64,000 nt of DNA from Mucilaginibacter sp. OK283 (GTDB lineage Bacteria; Bacteroidota; Bacteroidia; Sphingobacteriales; Sphingobacteriaceae). A model generated the notes under the pieces. It was given only the letters and a program-made list of their open reading frames with translations. It was not told the origin of the DNA and made no database searches. This document shows positions 43,007-52,818 of the stretch, one piece after another (positions within the stretch are counted from its first letter, which is position 1; each line of letters opens with the position of its first letter). The stretch spans positions 124,001 through 188,000 of the forward strand of contig NZ_FODR01000006.1 in NCBI RefSeq assembly GCF_900110415.1, read 5' to 3'. A program made the position numbers and the translations under genes.

Positions 43007-46000
43007 TATTCTTTATAAAATTGAAGCGGCCCGTCGCTTACGCCTATCAGTAAATATAATGTATTGTTGATGTTGACCTCCACTGCCGATTTTACATCGC
43101 CTATAACCGACAGGCCCGATGTCGGCTGATCTACATATGTAAAACCGCCTTTGCCATCGCCTTTTAGCAAGCAGCCATAATTTGCATCAATGCTGCCAAT
43201 TTTCAGGCGATTATCCGAGTGATTACCTAACAAAAGAATATCGGTATGCCCATCGTGATCAAAATCGCCTGTCAGAATCTGGTTGGCAGGGGCAAACTGG
43301 GCTTCTGTTGGTAAGGATATTGCAGCGAATTTGCCATCAATATTGAGGTACACCGTTGTCTGCATATTATTAATGCTCAATTTGTCGGCTTTGGCCATGT
43401 TATCGGTACTAAAAATTTCATTAATAGTAGCATCCGCATACATTTTGTACGAATTAAATTTGCGGCGCATAGGGTAAATCTGCTCGTTTAACTCATCGCG
43501 GCTCACAAATGGATAGCTTTTACCCTGGATATAAAAATTGAAAAACGGGTCGATAGAACCGTTGCCGTCCACATCGGTAAAATACATTTCGGCAGGCTCT
43601 TTATCTGTGGCTTTAATTTGAGTGTTTAGGCCAAGGTTACCTGCAATCAGATCTGGTTTGCCGTCGCCGTTTACATCGGCAAAGGCAATTTTGTTCCAGA
43701 ATCCTTTTTGCGGGGTATTAAAATAATCTGCGGTTTTATCGGTAAAACCTTCTTTAGTATTGATGAAAATGGTTATCGGCATAAACTCGCCGCATAAAAC
43801 CAGGTCTTTGCGGCCATCATTATTCAGATCAATCCATTGGGCATCTGTTACCATGCCAATTTTATTAAATGGTACAGCGGCGGTGGTAAACTTACCTTTG
43901 CCGTCGTTAACCAATAGATAGCTTTGCGGTGCCAGAGGGTATTGGCCCGGTATTATACGGCCACCTATAAACAAGTCAAAATCGCCATCACCATCAAAAT
44001 CGCACGCTTTTACTACCGATTTGCTGTTGGCATTCATTACCGGCAGGGCAGTAGGCGATAGCACAAACCGGCCATTACCTTCGTTTATATAAAGTTCGTC
44101 CTGTAAATCGGCAGTGTTGGGTTCATACAACGAATAACCGCCTTTTGCAACATACAAATCGGCTTTGCCATCGCCGTTGGCATCAAAAAAAGCGGCTGCC
44201 GCTGTTGTACCGATGTTATCTATGCCGCCCCGAATTATGTCTTTAGCCAGGTACTTGCCGCCGGCCTGTTGCAGGTATATTTTGCCAGGGCTGTCCTTTT
44301 CGCCGCTTATAAATAAATCTTCCAGCCCATCACCGTTTACATCGGCTTTGGTAATAACCGGCGCGGTTTTGGAGTACATGAACAGCATCAATAACTGGCG
44401 TTTAAAATCGTTCAGTGTAATTTCTTCAGGTTTAAATTCAATAACGGGCTCGGCGCGTTTAAATATGGTTTTCTTAATTTCGGTAGTTTGCCCGGAAAAT
44501 TTTCCGCTTGGATCATATTTAACGGTGAGCAACTGATTGGCATTTACATCCTTTAGTAACTGGGTGGAGTTATCTGGCCAGGTAACCCGGATAGAATCAA
44601 CTTTCTTCAGATCTCCCAAGCCAAAATTCAGCGTGGTTGATACACTTGACAAATAACCCCTGTTTGGGTTTACCTCCTGGTATTGGATATTTTTACCGTT
44701 ATACACGCTTACTTTAGCACCTATGGCATTAGTGTTTTTGCCTGTACCTTTCAATTTTACCGCAATGTACGAAGTGTTGTTAGCCTCGCGGCTGGTGTTT
44801 TGGTAGATGGATGCCGGCTGGTTGATATTGTTTACTACAAGATCCAGGTCGCCATCGTTATCCAGGTCGGCGTATACGGCACCGCTTGATATATTTTGCT
44901 GATTGAGGCCCCATTCAACCTGTTTATTGGTAAAGGTAAGGTCATGGTTGTTTTTGAAAATATAATCGGGTACGGCGGTTGAAGGCATGGCCATCACCAG
45001 GTCCATCAGGCGGAATGGCTCGCCGGCCATTGCTTTTTTTATCTTATAATCGCCCCAGTAACGTAAAAAATCTTTATTGGTGTAGTCCCTTAAATATCCA
45101 TTGGTGATAAAGATGTCTTTGTATCCATCGTTGTCAAAATCGGCAATAAGGGGGCACCAGCTCCAGTCGGTATTTGATACGCCGGCCAGCTGTGCTATTT
45201 CGCTAAATGTGCCGTCGCCGTTATTTAGCTGCAGCATATTACGCATATATTGTTTGTAAAGTCCCTGGTTTTGCATCAGTGCAAAAGACTCGTAGTTTTC
45301 TTCCAGTTGAAGTGATTTTTGCCTATGGTTATCCTCGGGCAGCATATCAAGGGTCATAATGTCGGGCAGGCCGTCATTATTAAAATCAGCAATATCAACA
45401 CCCATCGAAAAGTGCGACATGTGCCTTAACATTTCTTTTGATTTTTCGGCAAAAGTACCGTTGTGGTTATTAATGTATATATAATCCGGTTCGTTGTAAT
45501 CGTTGGTTACATAAATATCGGGCCATCCATCCTTGTTTATATCGGCAATGGCTACGCCCAGCCCAAAGGTGAGCGGATTTTGTACTATCCCGGCTGCTTT
45601 TGATACATCGGTAAAATGCCCGTTATCATTGCGGAATAGTTTGTTGCTGGCCAGATCATCTGTTTGATCTTTATAGCGGGCCAGTTCCATGTTGTCAATC
45701 TTTTTAATATTGTGGTTCAGCAGGAACATGTCCAGGTCGCCATCATTATCATAGTCAAAAAACACAGCCTGGGTACTGTATCCCGGGTCGGCTAAGCCGT
45801 ATTCTTTCGCTTGCTCTTTAAATTTGTTATCACCCTGGTTTATAAATAGCTGGTTGCTCCGGGTGGCGTTATCAGTTTTGCCCGAGTAGCATACATAAAT
45901 ATCCAGTAATCCGTCGCCATTAACATCGGCCATGGTAACACCGGTTTTCCAGGAATCGGGCCGGCCGCCCAAATCAGGGCTCGCACTATCGGTTATGTCC

Positions 46001-46320
46001 TTAAACTTCATGTGGCCCTGGTTAAGGTAAAGCTTGTTCGGCTTCATATTCCCGGTAAACATCAGGTCGGGCAGGCCATCATTGTTGATATCACCAACCG
46101 CTACGCCACCACCATTGTAAAAATATTCGTATGACAGCACGTTAAGCGACTCGGTCTCGTTGATATCGTTGCTGAATTTTATATTGGTTTCCTTACTGTT
46201 CAATAAATTGAATAAAGGCTGCTGGGCATAGGAGGGAAGCACCGAAAAACTAAACGCAACAGTTGCTAAAGCGGGTAAACCTACAAACCGTTTTAAGAAA
46301 TATGAATTAAACAGGAACAT
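43006..46320 (-). CDS. FG-GAP/VCBS-repeat protein with UnbV/ASPIC domain
   Basis: A 1104-residue exported protein. Many repeats of the form V-G-D-I-N-N-D-G-L-P-D-L-M-F (D-x-N-x-D-G-x-x-D calcium loops) build one or two beta-propellers of about seven blades, before and after a UnbV/ASPIC domain near residues 500-600 (G-A-K-V-S-V-Y-N-G, D-S-I-R-V-T-W-P-D-N-S-T-Q). The protein is probably periplasmic or on the surface and may bind glycans or proteins. The Bacteroidota name RNA-binding protein for UnbV proteins is historical and unsupported. Translationally coupled to the haloperoxidase-like gene. Confidence 0.9.
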   Translation of the reverse strand: MFLFNSYFLKRFVGLPALATVAFSFSVLPSYAQQPLFNLLNSKETNIKFSNDINETESLNVLSYEYFYNGGGVAVGDINNDGLPDLMFTGNMKPNKLYLNQGHMKFKDITDSASPDLGGRPDSWKTGVTMADVNGDGLLDIYVCYSGKTDNATRSNQLFINQGDNKFKEQAKEYGLADPGYSTQAVFFDYDNDGDLDMFLLNHNIKKIDNMELARYKDQTDDLASNKLFRNDNGHFTDVSKAAGIVQNPLTFGLGVAIADINKDGWPDIYVTNDYNEPDYIYINNHNGTFAEKSKEMLRHMSHFSMGVDIADFNNDGLPDIMTLDMLPEDNHRQKSLQLEENYESFALMQNQGLYKQYMRNMLQLNNGDGTFSEIAQLAGVSNTDWSWCPLIADFDNDGYKDIFITNGYLRDYTNKDFLRYWGDYKIKKAMAGEPFRLMDLVMAMPSTAVPDYIFKNNHDLTFTNKQVEWGLNQQNISSGAVYADLDNDGDLDLVVNNINQPASIYQNTSREANNTSYIAVKLKGTGKNTNAIGAKVSVYNGKNIQYQEVNPNRGYLSSVSTTLNFGLGDLKKVDSIRVTWPDNSTQLLKDVNANQLLTVKYDPSGKFSGQTTEIKKTIFKRAEPVIEFKPEEITLNDFKRQLLMLFMYSKTAPVITKADVNGDGLEDLFISGEKDSPGKIYLQQAGGKYLAKDIIRGGIDNIGTTAAAAFFDANGDGKADLYVAKGGYSLYEPNTADLQDELYINEGNGRFVLSPTALPVMNANSKSVVKACDFDGDGDFDLFIGGRIIPGQYPLAPQSYLLVNDGKGKFTTAAVPFNKIGMVTDAQWIDLNNDGRKDLVLCGEFMPITIFINTKEGFTDKTADYFNTPQKGFWNKIAFADVNGDGKPDLIAGNLGLNTQIKATDKEPAEMYFTDVDGNGSIDPFFNFYIQGKSYPFVSRDELNEQIYPMRRKFNSYKMYADATINEIFSTDNMAKADKLSINNMQTTVYLNIDGKFAAISLPTEAQFAPANQILTGDFDHDGHTDILLLGNHSDNRLKIGSIDANYGCLLKGDGKGGFTYVDQPTSGLSVIGDVKSAVEVNINNTLYLLIGVSDGPLQFYKE

Positions 46321-46394
46321 AAATACTTTAATTAAAACTCATGTTTTGGGTACACAGTTCTAAAAAGATTGTTAAACAATGTAGCGGTAGTAAA

Positions 46395-46430
46395 AACAAA
46401 CAGGGAGGCAATATTGCCTCCCTGTTTGTT
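46395..46430 (-). terminator. Strong hairpin terminator after susD
   Basis: AACAAACAGGGAGGCAA (46395-46411) and its exact reverse complement (46414-46430) flank TA. The minus strand continues TTTTTAC. It separates susC/susD from the FG-GAP gene, so the two blocks may be transcribed separately. Confidence 0.88.
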
Positions 46431-46443
46431 AGAAAATTAAATT

Positions 46444-48027
46444 TTATTTATCCCACCATACTTTAGCAGAGAAAGTATCTCCGCCAGTTAATCTTGCAAC
46501 GGCAGCAGCATAATTTGCTGCGTTGGTTGCCGGCAAAGTAATCGGGTACGGCATTCTTCTCGGAATTGTACCTGAAGTGAACTGGTTTGGATAAGTAACT
46601 GCTGTTAAAACAGGATATCCTGATCTTCTCCAGTTAGCCCAGGTTTCATTGAAGTTAAAAGTTGAAGATGTTTCAACAAAATACTCCATATTGATTTGCT
46701 GAAGGGCCGTAGCTGTTACCAATGGGTGAGCGGCTACATATGTAGCGATTGCAGCGGCATCAACAGTAGCACCAAACTGGCCTAAAGTTTGCATACCTGC
46801 AGCAATGGCGTTTGCAAAGTGAGTGGCAGCAACGCCGGTAGACCATCCATATGAAGCAGCTTCGGCCAGCAATAACTCAGTTTCACCATAAGTTAGAATG
46901 AAGTTATAACGATTTTTTTGGTCGTAAACTGCGAAGCGTGGACGAGAATACTTGCCGTCGGGAGCTGGTGAATCAGATGAAGAAGCAGCCGGAGATGCGC
47001 CAGGATAATTCGGAGCTTTTGAAATATCAGTTGCCCCGCCTTTCAAGTCATAACCGTTTGGCATACCAAACTGCGAACTCGCGGTATTAATGCCTGCTGC
47101 TAATGTTTCGTTGGCTGCCTTTCCCGTTCCAGCTGATATCTCGGCAATAGCACTGATGCGTGGATCATTATTTGCCTTCATATAACTGATCAAAGTGTTT
47201 GACCAACGTACTTCTCTAAAATCATCTTTTACCAACAAAGCGTTGGCATCGCTGTTGCTGTTGCCACTGGCATCTTCTGCATATACACGGGCGTTGTCAA
47301 CAATTGAAGTCATGGTACCACCTGTGTATGCCATTTCAGCATATTTTTTTGCTGTAGCGGCATCTACCTTGGTTAATCGCATAGCTACTCTTAGCATTAA
47401 AGAATAACCCAATTTTTTCCACTCAGTGATATTACCATTGTAGAAAAGATCGCTTGTTGGTATAGCCTTGCTTGCGTCAAGAGCAGGAATTGCAGTAGCA
47501 AGCTGGCTTAGCATAGAAGTGTAAATAGCTTGTTGAGTATCAAAAACAGGGGTAGTAACGCCTGTTTTTGCTTGCCCTTCCTGCGAATACGGAATATCGC
47601 CGTATGCATCGGTAACACGCTCCAACATCATAATACGTAAAATAGTGCCGCAATTATCAAGATTGCTTAATGCAGCTTTACCGGCAACCAGATTTTTCAT
47701 CTCATCAATAAGGGTTACCGCACCATAGCTGGTATTCCATGTACGTGATTTGTAACTATCATTACTGCCCGAGGCTACGTACTTATCGCCATTGCTATAA
47801 TAGTCATAAGTTGAGGCCAACGATTGTGACCACATGCTTTGATATAATAACTGATCATAACCTGTGTTTGCAAACTTCATTTGTGCTTGTGACATCAAAA
47901 AGTTAGGATCGAAAAGAGTGCCGTTTACTTTTGTAGGATTGGTGTTTATTGCATCAAAGTTTTTAGTACAACCCGCTATAAAGGTGGCACCTACAATTAG
48001 GCAACTATATATAAGTCGTTTTTTCAT
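46444..48027 (-). CDS. SusD/RagB-family glycan-binding lipoprotein
   Basis: A 527-residue outer-membrane lipoprotein (lipobox F-I-A-G-C-T-K-N-F). It has the SusD-type TPR fold, with F-L-M-S-Q-A-Q-M-K-F-A, R-I-M-M-L-E-R-V-T-D-A-Y-G-D-I-P-Y-S and L-L-A-E-A-A-S-Y-G. It forms the lid of the SusC channel and binds the ligand. It resembles the SusD-like_2 group, which includes peptide- and glycan-binding proteins. Located 5 bases after susC and terminated by the hairpin at 46395. Confidence 0.92.
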   Translation of the reverse strand: MKKRLIYSCLIVGATFIAGCTKNFDAINTNPTKVNGTLFDPNFLMSQAQMKFANTGYDQLLYQSMWSQSLASTYDYYSNGDKYVASGSNDSYKSRTWNTSYGAVTLIDEMKNLVAGKAALSNLDNCGTILRIMMLERVTDAYGDIPYSQEGQAKTGVTTPVFDTQQAIYTSMLSQLATAIPALDASKAIPTSDLFYNGNITEWKKLGYSLMLRVAMRLTKVDAATAKKYAEMAYTGGTMTSIVDNARVYAEDASGNSNSDANALLVKDDFREVRWSNTLISYMKANNDPRISAIAEISAGTGKAANETLAAGINTASSQFGMPNGYDLKGGATDISKAPNYPGASPAASSSDSPAPDGKYSRPRFAVYDQKNRYNFILTYGETELLLAEAASYGWSTGVAATHFANAIAAGMQTLGQFGATVDAAAIATYVAAHPLVTATALQQINMEYFVETSSTFNFNETWANWRRSGYPVLTAVTYPNQFTSGTIPRRMPYPITLPATNAANYAAAVARLTGGDTFSAKVWWDK

Positions 48028-48032
48028 CTTTG

Positions 48033-51000
48033 TTATTTTTTAAGTTTAAAGTTTAGGTTGAAACCATAAGTCCTCACAGCTGGCACACTTGTACCTTCAA
48101 TACCGGCATAGTTAATACCCGGAGCGAAATTTGATTCAGGATCAATATTGTCGCTGCGTTTCATGATGGTCCATAAGTTTCGGCCAACCAATGAAAGTGT
48201 TATTGAATTGAAAGGTGTGTTAGCTATCATTGTTTTTGGTATAGAATAACCTAATGATACCTGACGTAATTTAATAAAACTGCCATCCAAAACGTTTACA
48301 GAAGAAACGGTTGCTAAAGCCTGGTAGTAAGCTTGTGCAGTTGCAGTTTTGGTGTTTGCAGCACCGGTTGTTGCGTCAACACCCGCTCCAACAATACCAC
48401 CTTCGCGGCCATTTAGGGTCATTTTATTTAAACCACGGTAAATGCTGTAATAGCTTGTTGCAGACAATATTTTGTTACCATAACGATAATCGATCAGGAA
48501 CGAAAGATTAAAGTTTTTGTAACTGAAATCATTATTAAAACCACCGTAAAATTTAGGTACAACACTACCAAAAGGCTTATATGCACCTTGTTGCGGAACA
48601 CCATCTTTGTATATAATAGCGCCCGAAGCATCACGTTTGTAATCGTATGCCAAAATTTGCGGGCCATCCATACCTACTACGAATGCAGTAGATGCGTTTA
48701 ACGGACGGTATGTACCTAAGCCTAAGTTCTGGCCGGTTGCGTCTGTAGATAATACTTTGTTTTTTACATAAGTAAAGTTGAAAGATGAATTCCAGCTAAA
48801 GTCGTTCATCTTAATTGGAGTACCATGTAATTCAACCTCGATACCTCTGTTACGGTTTGAGCCAGTCGCGATATAGGCATGCGCGTAGCCGGTTGAAACG
48901 TCTATAGTGCTGTTAATGATTTCGTTCTTCGTCTTTTTATTAAAGTATGCTACATCTAATCCAAAACGGTCATTGAAGAATTTCATCTCTGTACCAACCT
49001 CAAATTCGGTTAAGGTGAATGGCTTCAATAATACGTTTGGTAGTTGATCTGCAAAGGTACCAGCCTTAACAGCGGTTGGTAGTGCGGCACCTGTTAAATA
49101 ATCTCTGCCATTAATAGAGTTTGCCAAGCTATAATATACCTGGTTAGCATAAGTAGGTGCACTGTTACTTGTTTGCGCGTAAGAAGCACGGATTTTACCG
49201 AAATCTAACCCATCTATGTGAACAAGATCAGAGAAGATAAAGCTAGCTGATACTGACGGGGTAAAAATACCAGGTCCTACAGCTTTTGATATAGAGCTAT
49301 AGTAATCATAACGACCGTTTGTGCTTAACACCAAGAAGTCTTTGATTGCGAAATCAGCGGTATAGTAGGCAGAATTAACTTGCAGGGATGATACACCGCC
49401 GTCTATATTACCACTATCCCTCGTATTTCCATTTGATAAATCATAAAAATAAGGGATGATCAGGTTATTCGCGTTAATATAAGTACCTAATGAGTTATTT
49501 TTACGAATGTTACCACCCACAGATAAATCAAGATTTAAAAAGTTCTTTACGATATCATGCTTTGCACCTAACAAAACGTCAGCGTTAAATTCAGTGATAC
49601 TGCTGATTTGGGTTTGCATCGAACCATTAGAATTGCTTAGGTAAGCAGTACCGGTAGGGGTAATGGTTAAACGGTTGTCGTTTATTTTATCGTAACCAAC
49701 ACGGCCTTGGGCATATGCCCATGGAGTAATAGCATATCTTGCAGATATAGACGAGATTAAACGCTCTCTTTTTGTGTTAGTAACAAAATTGTATGCTGCA
49801 AAGTAAGGATTGGTAACATAAGGGTCATCTGTCCAACCCAACTCGTTGCCACTTGCGTTAGTGCCAGGAGCCAAAATGCTTTGTGCAATGTTTGGAGCCA
49901 AAAACTGTACGTTGTTTGGATTACCAGGGCCATCACTTAAGCCAGAGCGGTTTTTAGAGTTATCTAAGATGTAATTTGCAATTAGGTTAATGTCCAGGTT
50001 TTTAATTACAGTTTGCGAACCGTTGAAGTTGAATGTTTTACGATCTAAACCGCTATTTGGAGTAATAGCATGGTTGTTCAAATCAGACATTGATAAACGG
50101 AAAGCTCCGGTTTCATTGCCGCCGGTTAAGGCTACAGTATTAGTAAATGTGTTACCGGTTCTGTAAAATTTAGTATAATCGTCGCTTGTTTTTGAATAAG
50201 CATACTGTTTGCCATCAAATTGAATAGCTTGTGAGCCATCTAATTTACCACCCCAGGCAAAACGGGTTGAATTCAATGCATCATTGGCGTTAGCTGGTTT
50301 TACACCGCCTAAACCCTGGCCATATTGAGTCTGATAGTCTGTGTTATCATAAACTTTATCCATTTGGTAGTTGGTATTGTATTCAACACCGAACCCCGAA
50401 TTCTTTTTACCAGATTTAGTTGTGATTAAAATAACACCATTTACGGCACGTGTACCGTACAAAGCAGATGCCGACTGACCCTTAAGTACCGTCATAGTTT
50501 CAATGTCGTCAGGGTTGATGTTTGAAATACCATCCCCAAAGTCAGCACCGCCCCATTCGCCAGATTGGCCTCTTTGGGTGTTGTCCATTGGTACACCATT
50601 GATGACAAATAATGGAGAACCTGCGCTTGCGCTAGTTACACCACGTAGTAAGATACGGGCAGAAGAACCAGGACCGCCATTTGTTCCACTGATACTTAAA
50701 CCGGCAACACGGCCTTCCAGTGAATAAGCAACGTTAGTTTCTTTTGCCTTATCCAATGAAGCGCCGCCAACTGTAGTTACAGAATAACCTAATTTTTTCT
50801 GGTCTTTTTTGATACCCAAAGCTGTTACTACAACTTCGTTCAGGCTTTTAGCAGAAACGGTTAGTTTTACAGATAGCTCTGTTTTGCCGCCAACTGGCAC
50901 TTCCTGGTTTTCATAACCTAAAAAAGAGAAAATAAGTACAGCGTTGGCTGGGGCATTGATAGAGAAGTTACCATTGGCATCTGTTATAGTGCCTGTGGTT

Positions 51001-51455
51001 GTTCCTTTAATCCTTACCGAAACGCCAGGTGCCGGTGTACCGTTTTCGTCAACTACTTTACCTTTTACAACCGCAGCATTTACAACTTCATTTTTTTGAG
51101 AGATAACGATCAGGTTGTTTTCAAGTTGGGTGTAGGTAAAGTCGGAGTTTGCCAAAAGCTTATTCAAAACCGACGTAACCTCTTCGTTTTGTACATTAAG
51201 CGTTATCTTTTTGGTTGATGGGATTTTACGCTCGCTGAAAACGAAGTGGTAGTTAGTCTGCTTTTGAATAGCAGAGATAACCTTACTAAAATCTGCCGAT
51301 TTTATGTTAAACGTGACTTTTTGTTGCGAGTAGACATTTGCAATGGATTGCAGACTAAAGGCTACTACTAAAATAAATGTCAATTTCATTATTAATATGG
51401 ACTTAAATAGCCAATAGTTATCTCTTACACCCTTTGGGTGTTTAAAATATTTCAT
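48033..51455 (-). CDS. SusC/RagA TonB-dependent transporter with STN domain
   Basis: A 1140-residue outer-membrane transporter. Order: signal region, STN signalling domain (about 45-110), carboxypeptidase-like domain (about 130-205), SusC box and plug (G-I-K-K-D-Q-K-K-L-G-Y-S-V-T-T-V onward), then a 22-strand barrel to the C-terminal L-N-F-K-L-K-K. The STN domain contacts FecR, so ligand uptake switches on the ECF sigma factor. The ATG at 51455 is taken as the start; the alternative ATG 22 codons later (M-K-L-T-F-I-L) also gives a signal peptide. Upstream of it lies the antisense terminator at 51545-51577. Confidence 0.94.
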   Translation of the reverse strand: MKYFKHPKGVRDNYWLFKSILIMKLTFILVVAFSLQSIANVYSQQKVTFNIKSADFSKVISAIQKQTNYHFVFSERKIPSTKKITLNVQNEEVTSVLNKLLANSDFTYTQLENNLIVISQKNEVVNAAVVKGKVVDENGTPAPGVSVRIKGTTTGTITDANGNFSINAPANAVLIFSFLGYENQEVPVGGKTELSVKLTVSAKSLNEVVVTALGIKKDQKKLGYSVTTVGGASLDKAKETNVAYSLEGRVAGLSISGTNGGPGSSARILLRGVTSASAGSPLFVINGVPMDNTQRGQSGEWGGADFGDGISNINPDDIETMTVLKGQSASALYGTRAVNGVILITTKSGKKNSGFGVEYNTNYQMDKVYDNTDYQTQYGQGLGGVKPANANDALNSTRFAWGGKLDGSQAIQFDGKQYAYSKTSDDYTKFYRTGNTFTNTVALTGGNETGAFRLSMSDLNNHAITPNSGLDRKTFNFNGSQTVIKNLDINLIANYILDNSKNRSGLSDGPGNPNNVQFLAPNIAQSILAPGTNASGNELGWTDDPYVTNPYFAAYNFVTNTKRERLISSISARYAITPWAYAQGRVGYDKINDNRLTITPTGTAYLSNSNGSMQTQISSITEFNADVLLGAKHDIVKNFLNLDLSVGGNIRKNNSLGTYINANNLIIPYFYDLSNGNTRDSGNIDGGVSSLQVNSAYYTADFAIKDFLVLSTNGRYDYYSSISKAVGPGIFTPSVSASFIFSDLVHIDGLDFGKIRASYAQTSNSAPTYANQVYYSLANSINGRDYLTGAALPTAVKAGTFADQLPNVLLKPFTLTEFEVGTEMKFFNDRFGLDVAYFNKKTKNEIINSTIDVSTGYAHAYIATGSNRNRGIEVELHGTPIKMNDFSWNSSFNFTYVKNKVLSTDATGQNLGLGTYRPLNASTAFVVGMDGPQILAYDYKRDASGAIIYKDGVPQQGAYKPFGSVVPKFYGGFNNDFSYKNFNLSFLIDYRYGNKILSATSYYSIYRGLNKMTLNGREGGIVGAGVDATTGAANTKTATAQAYYQALATVSSVNVLDGSFIKLRQVSLGYSIPKTMIANTPFNSITLSLVGRNLWTIMKRSDNIDPESNFAPGINYAGIEGTSVPAVRTYGFNLNFKLKK

Positions 51456-51489
51456 ACTTTTACTTAATTAAAGGTGACTTGATTAAATG

Positions 51490-51577
51490 GCAATGTTCTG
51501 TTCGAGAGAACATTGCATGATTAACTAACAGATCTTCATCTTCGCGGGAGTTACCTCTGGTAATTCCCGTTTTTTTT
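51490..51577 (+). ncRNA. Candidate antisense small RNA opposite the susC leader
   Basis: On the plus strand two hairpins lie in a row: GCAATGTTCT with AGAACATTGC (51490-51516) and then the terminator (51545-51577). There is no rightward gene for kilobases on either side. An RNA ending here would overlap the susC 5' leader in antisense. Antisense RNAs of this kind (DonS) control PULs in Bacteroides fragilis. The start of the RNA is unknown; no clear TAnnTTTG box was found. Confidence 0.4.
51545..51577 (+). terminator. Canonical intrinsic terminator on the plus strand
   Basis: CGGGAGTTACC (51545-51555) pairs with GGTAATTCCCG (51559-51569) with one G-U pair and loop TCT. Eight T residues follow (51570-51577). 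The T run is only on the plus strand, so it stops rightward transcription, although the surrounding genes are leftward. Confidence 0.8.
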
Positions 51578-51630
51578 GTGGTATGTAAAGCTTTCTTTAT
51601 GTCATAGGCTTATTTATTGTCTGTATTAGG

Positions 51631-52728
51631 TTAATAAATGTATACGGTTTCATTTTTGTACTTGTATGAAAATGGTTCGATCATTTGCAGTGCCTTTAAG
51701 GCTTGCAAAATGTTTTCTTTTTCAAAAACACCGGTAAAATGATAGTCTTTAGCATCTGTGTTTTTAAAGTTTATTTTGATGCCATACCAGCGCTCCATTT
51801 TGTTGGCAATTTCGGAAAAGTCCTCGTCCTTAAAAATCAGTCGGTTATTTACCCACGAGGTTTCAACCACAGTAGTGTCATTTGATTTTAAGTAAGTAAG
51901 GTTGGTAAGCGCGTAGCTTGTTTTTGCAGTATCGGGAGTTTGCGCCACCAAATTACGGTTAATGGTATGCCTTTTAAACGTAGTGCTTTTTAAAATAAGC
52001 TTTTCATTTGGTTTAAGGATAATCCTATCCGATGGCCTGTCGGCCAGGGTAACTTCAATGGAACCTCTGATAAGGGTGGTTTCGCTCGCAATATCGTTTT
52101 TATACGATTTCACGTTGAAGGCAGTACCAACAACCCTGATGCTCATTTTGCCCGCGTGTACTATAAAAGGATGCTGATGATCTTTGGCTACATCAAAAAA
52201 AGCTTCACCATTAAGGTAAACCTCTCGCGTAGGCCCTGTAAATGATGATGGATATTTTAAAGTAGTTTCGGAATTTAATGTTACTACAGTTCCGTCGCTT
52301 AAGTAAATTTTTGATTTTACGCGGCTTGAGGTCTTTTTCTGCTGAAAATCGGCTAACGCAAAGCTTTTTTGATTGTAAGCCTTTAAATAATAAGTAGCAG
52401 ATAAACCAATCCCGATTATTAACAACGCTGCCAGGCTCCGTAAAAATATAATCATGCGGCGGGTTTTAAAACGCTCGCCGGTCGCCTCACTATCCTGTTG
52501 TTGTATTTCTGTTGCAGGTACCTCAATTTTAGATACGATGCGCTGAAACATCAGGTTGGTATTTGAATACAGTTCCTCGTTTTTTATCCAGTAGGTTTTA
52601 AAAAAAGTGTTTTGCTGCCTGCAAGCCTCATCGTTTGCAAGCAAAAAATTGAATTCCTCCAATTCTGCTGCATTCATCTCATCCGAGAGCTTTTTTGTTA
52701 ACAGTTCAATAAACCTTTCGTTCACCAT
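51631..52728 (-). CDS. FecR-family anti-sigma factor
   Basis: A 365-residue inner-membrane protein. The cytoplasmic part (1-90) binds the sigma factor, followed by a helix (L-A-A-L-L-I-I-G-I-G-L-S-A). The periplasmic FecR domain follows (L-S-D-G-T-V-V-T-L-N-S-E-T-T-L-K-Y-P, G-E-A-F-F-D-V-A-K, V-V-G-T-A-F-N-V-K), then a DUF4974 domain. It relays the SusC STN signal to the ECF sigma factor. It lies between the sigma gene (90 bases away) and susC (175 bases away). Confidence 0.93.
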   Translation of the reverse strand: MVNERFIELLTKKLSDEMNAAELEEFNFLLANDEACRQQNTFFKTYWIKNEELYSNTNLMFQRIVSKIEVPATEIQQQDSEATGERFKTRRMIIFLRSLAALLIIGIGLSATYYLKAYNQKSFALADFQQKKTSSRVKSKIYLSDGTVVTLNSETTLKYPSSFTGPTREVYLNGEAFFDVAKDHQHPFIVHAGKMSIRVVGTAFNVKSYKNDIASETTLIRGSIEVTLADRPSDRIILKPNEKLILKSTTFKRHTINRNLVAQTPDTAKTSYALTNLTYLKSNDTTVVETSWVNNRLIFKDEDFSEIANKMERWYGIKINFKNTDAKDYHFTGVFEKENILQALKALQMIEPFSYKYKNETVYIY

Positions 52729-52818
52729 TTTTTCGCCTAAAGCGGGCTTGTTTTTAGATAGGACAATAGTTTTTTTAAAATTGCCTACAAGCTTTGAAAA
52801 AAAATTTAAAAAGAATTC

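Noticed and set aside
43006..46320. RNA-binding role of the FG-GAP/UnbV protein
   Set aside because: The name is inherited from family annotation; the sequence shows calcium-loop propellers and a secretion signal, not an RNA-binding domain.
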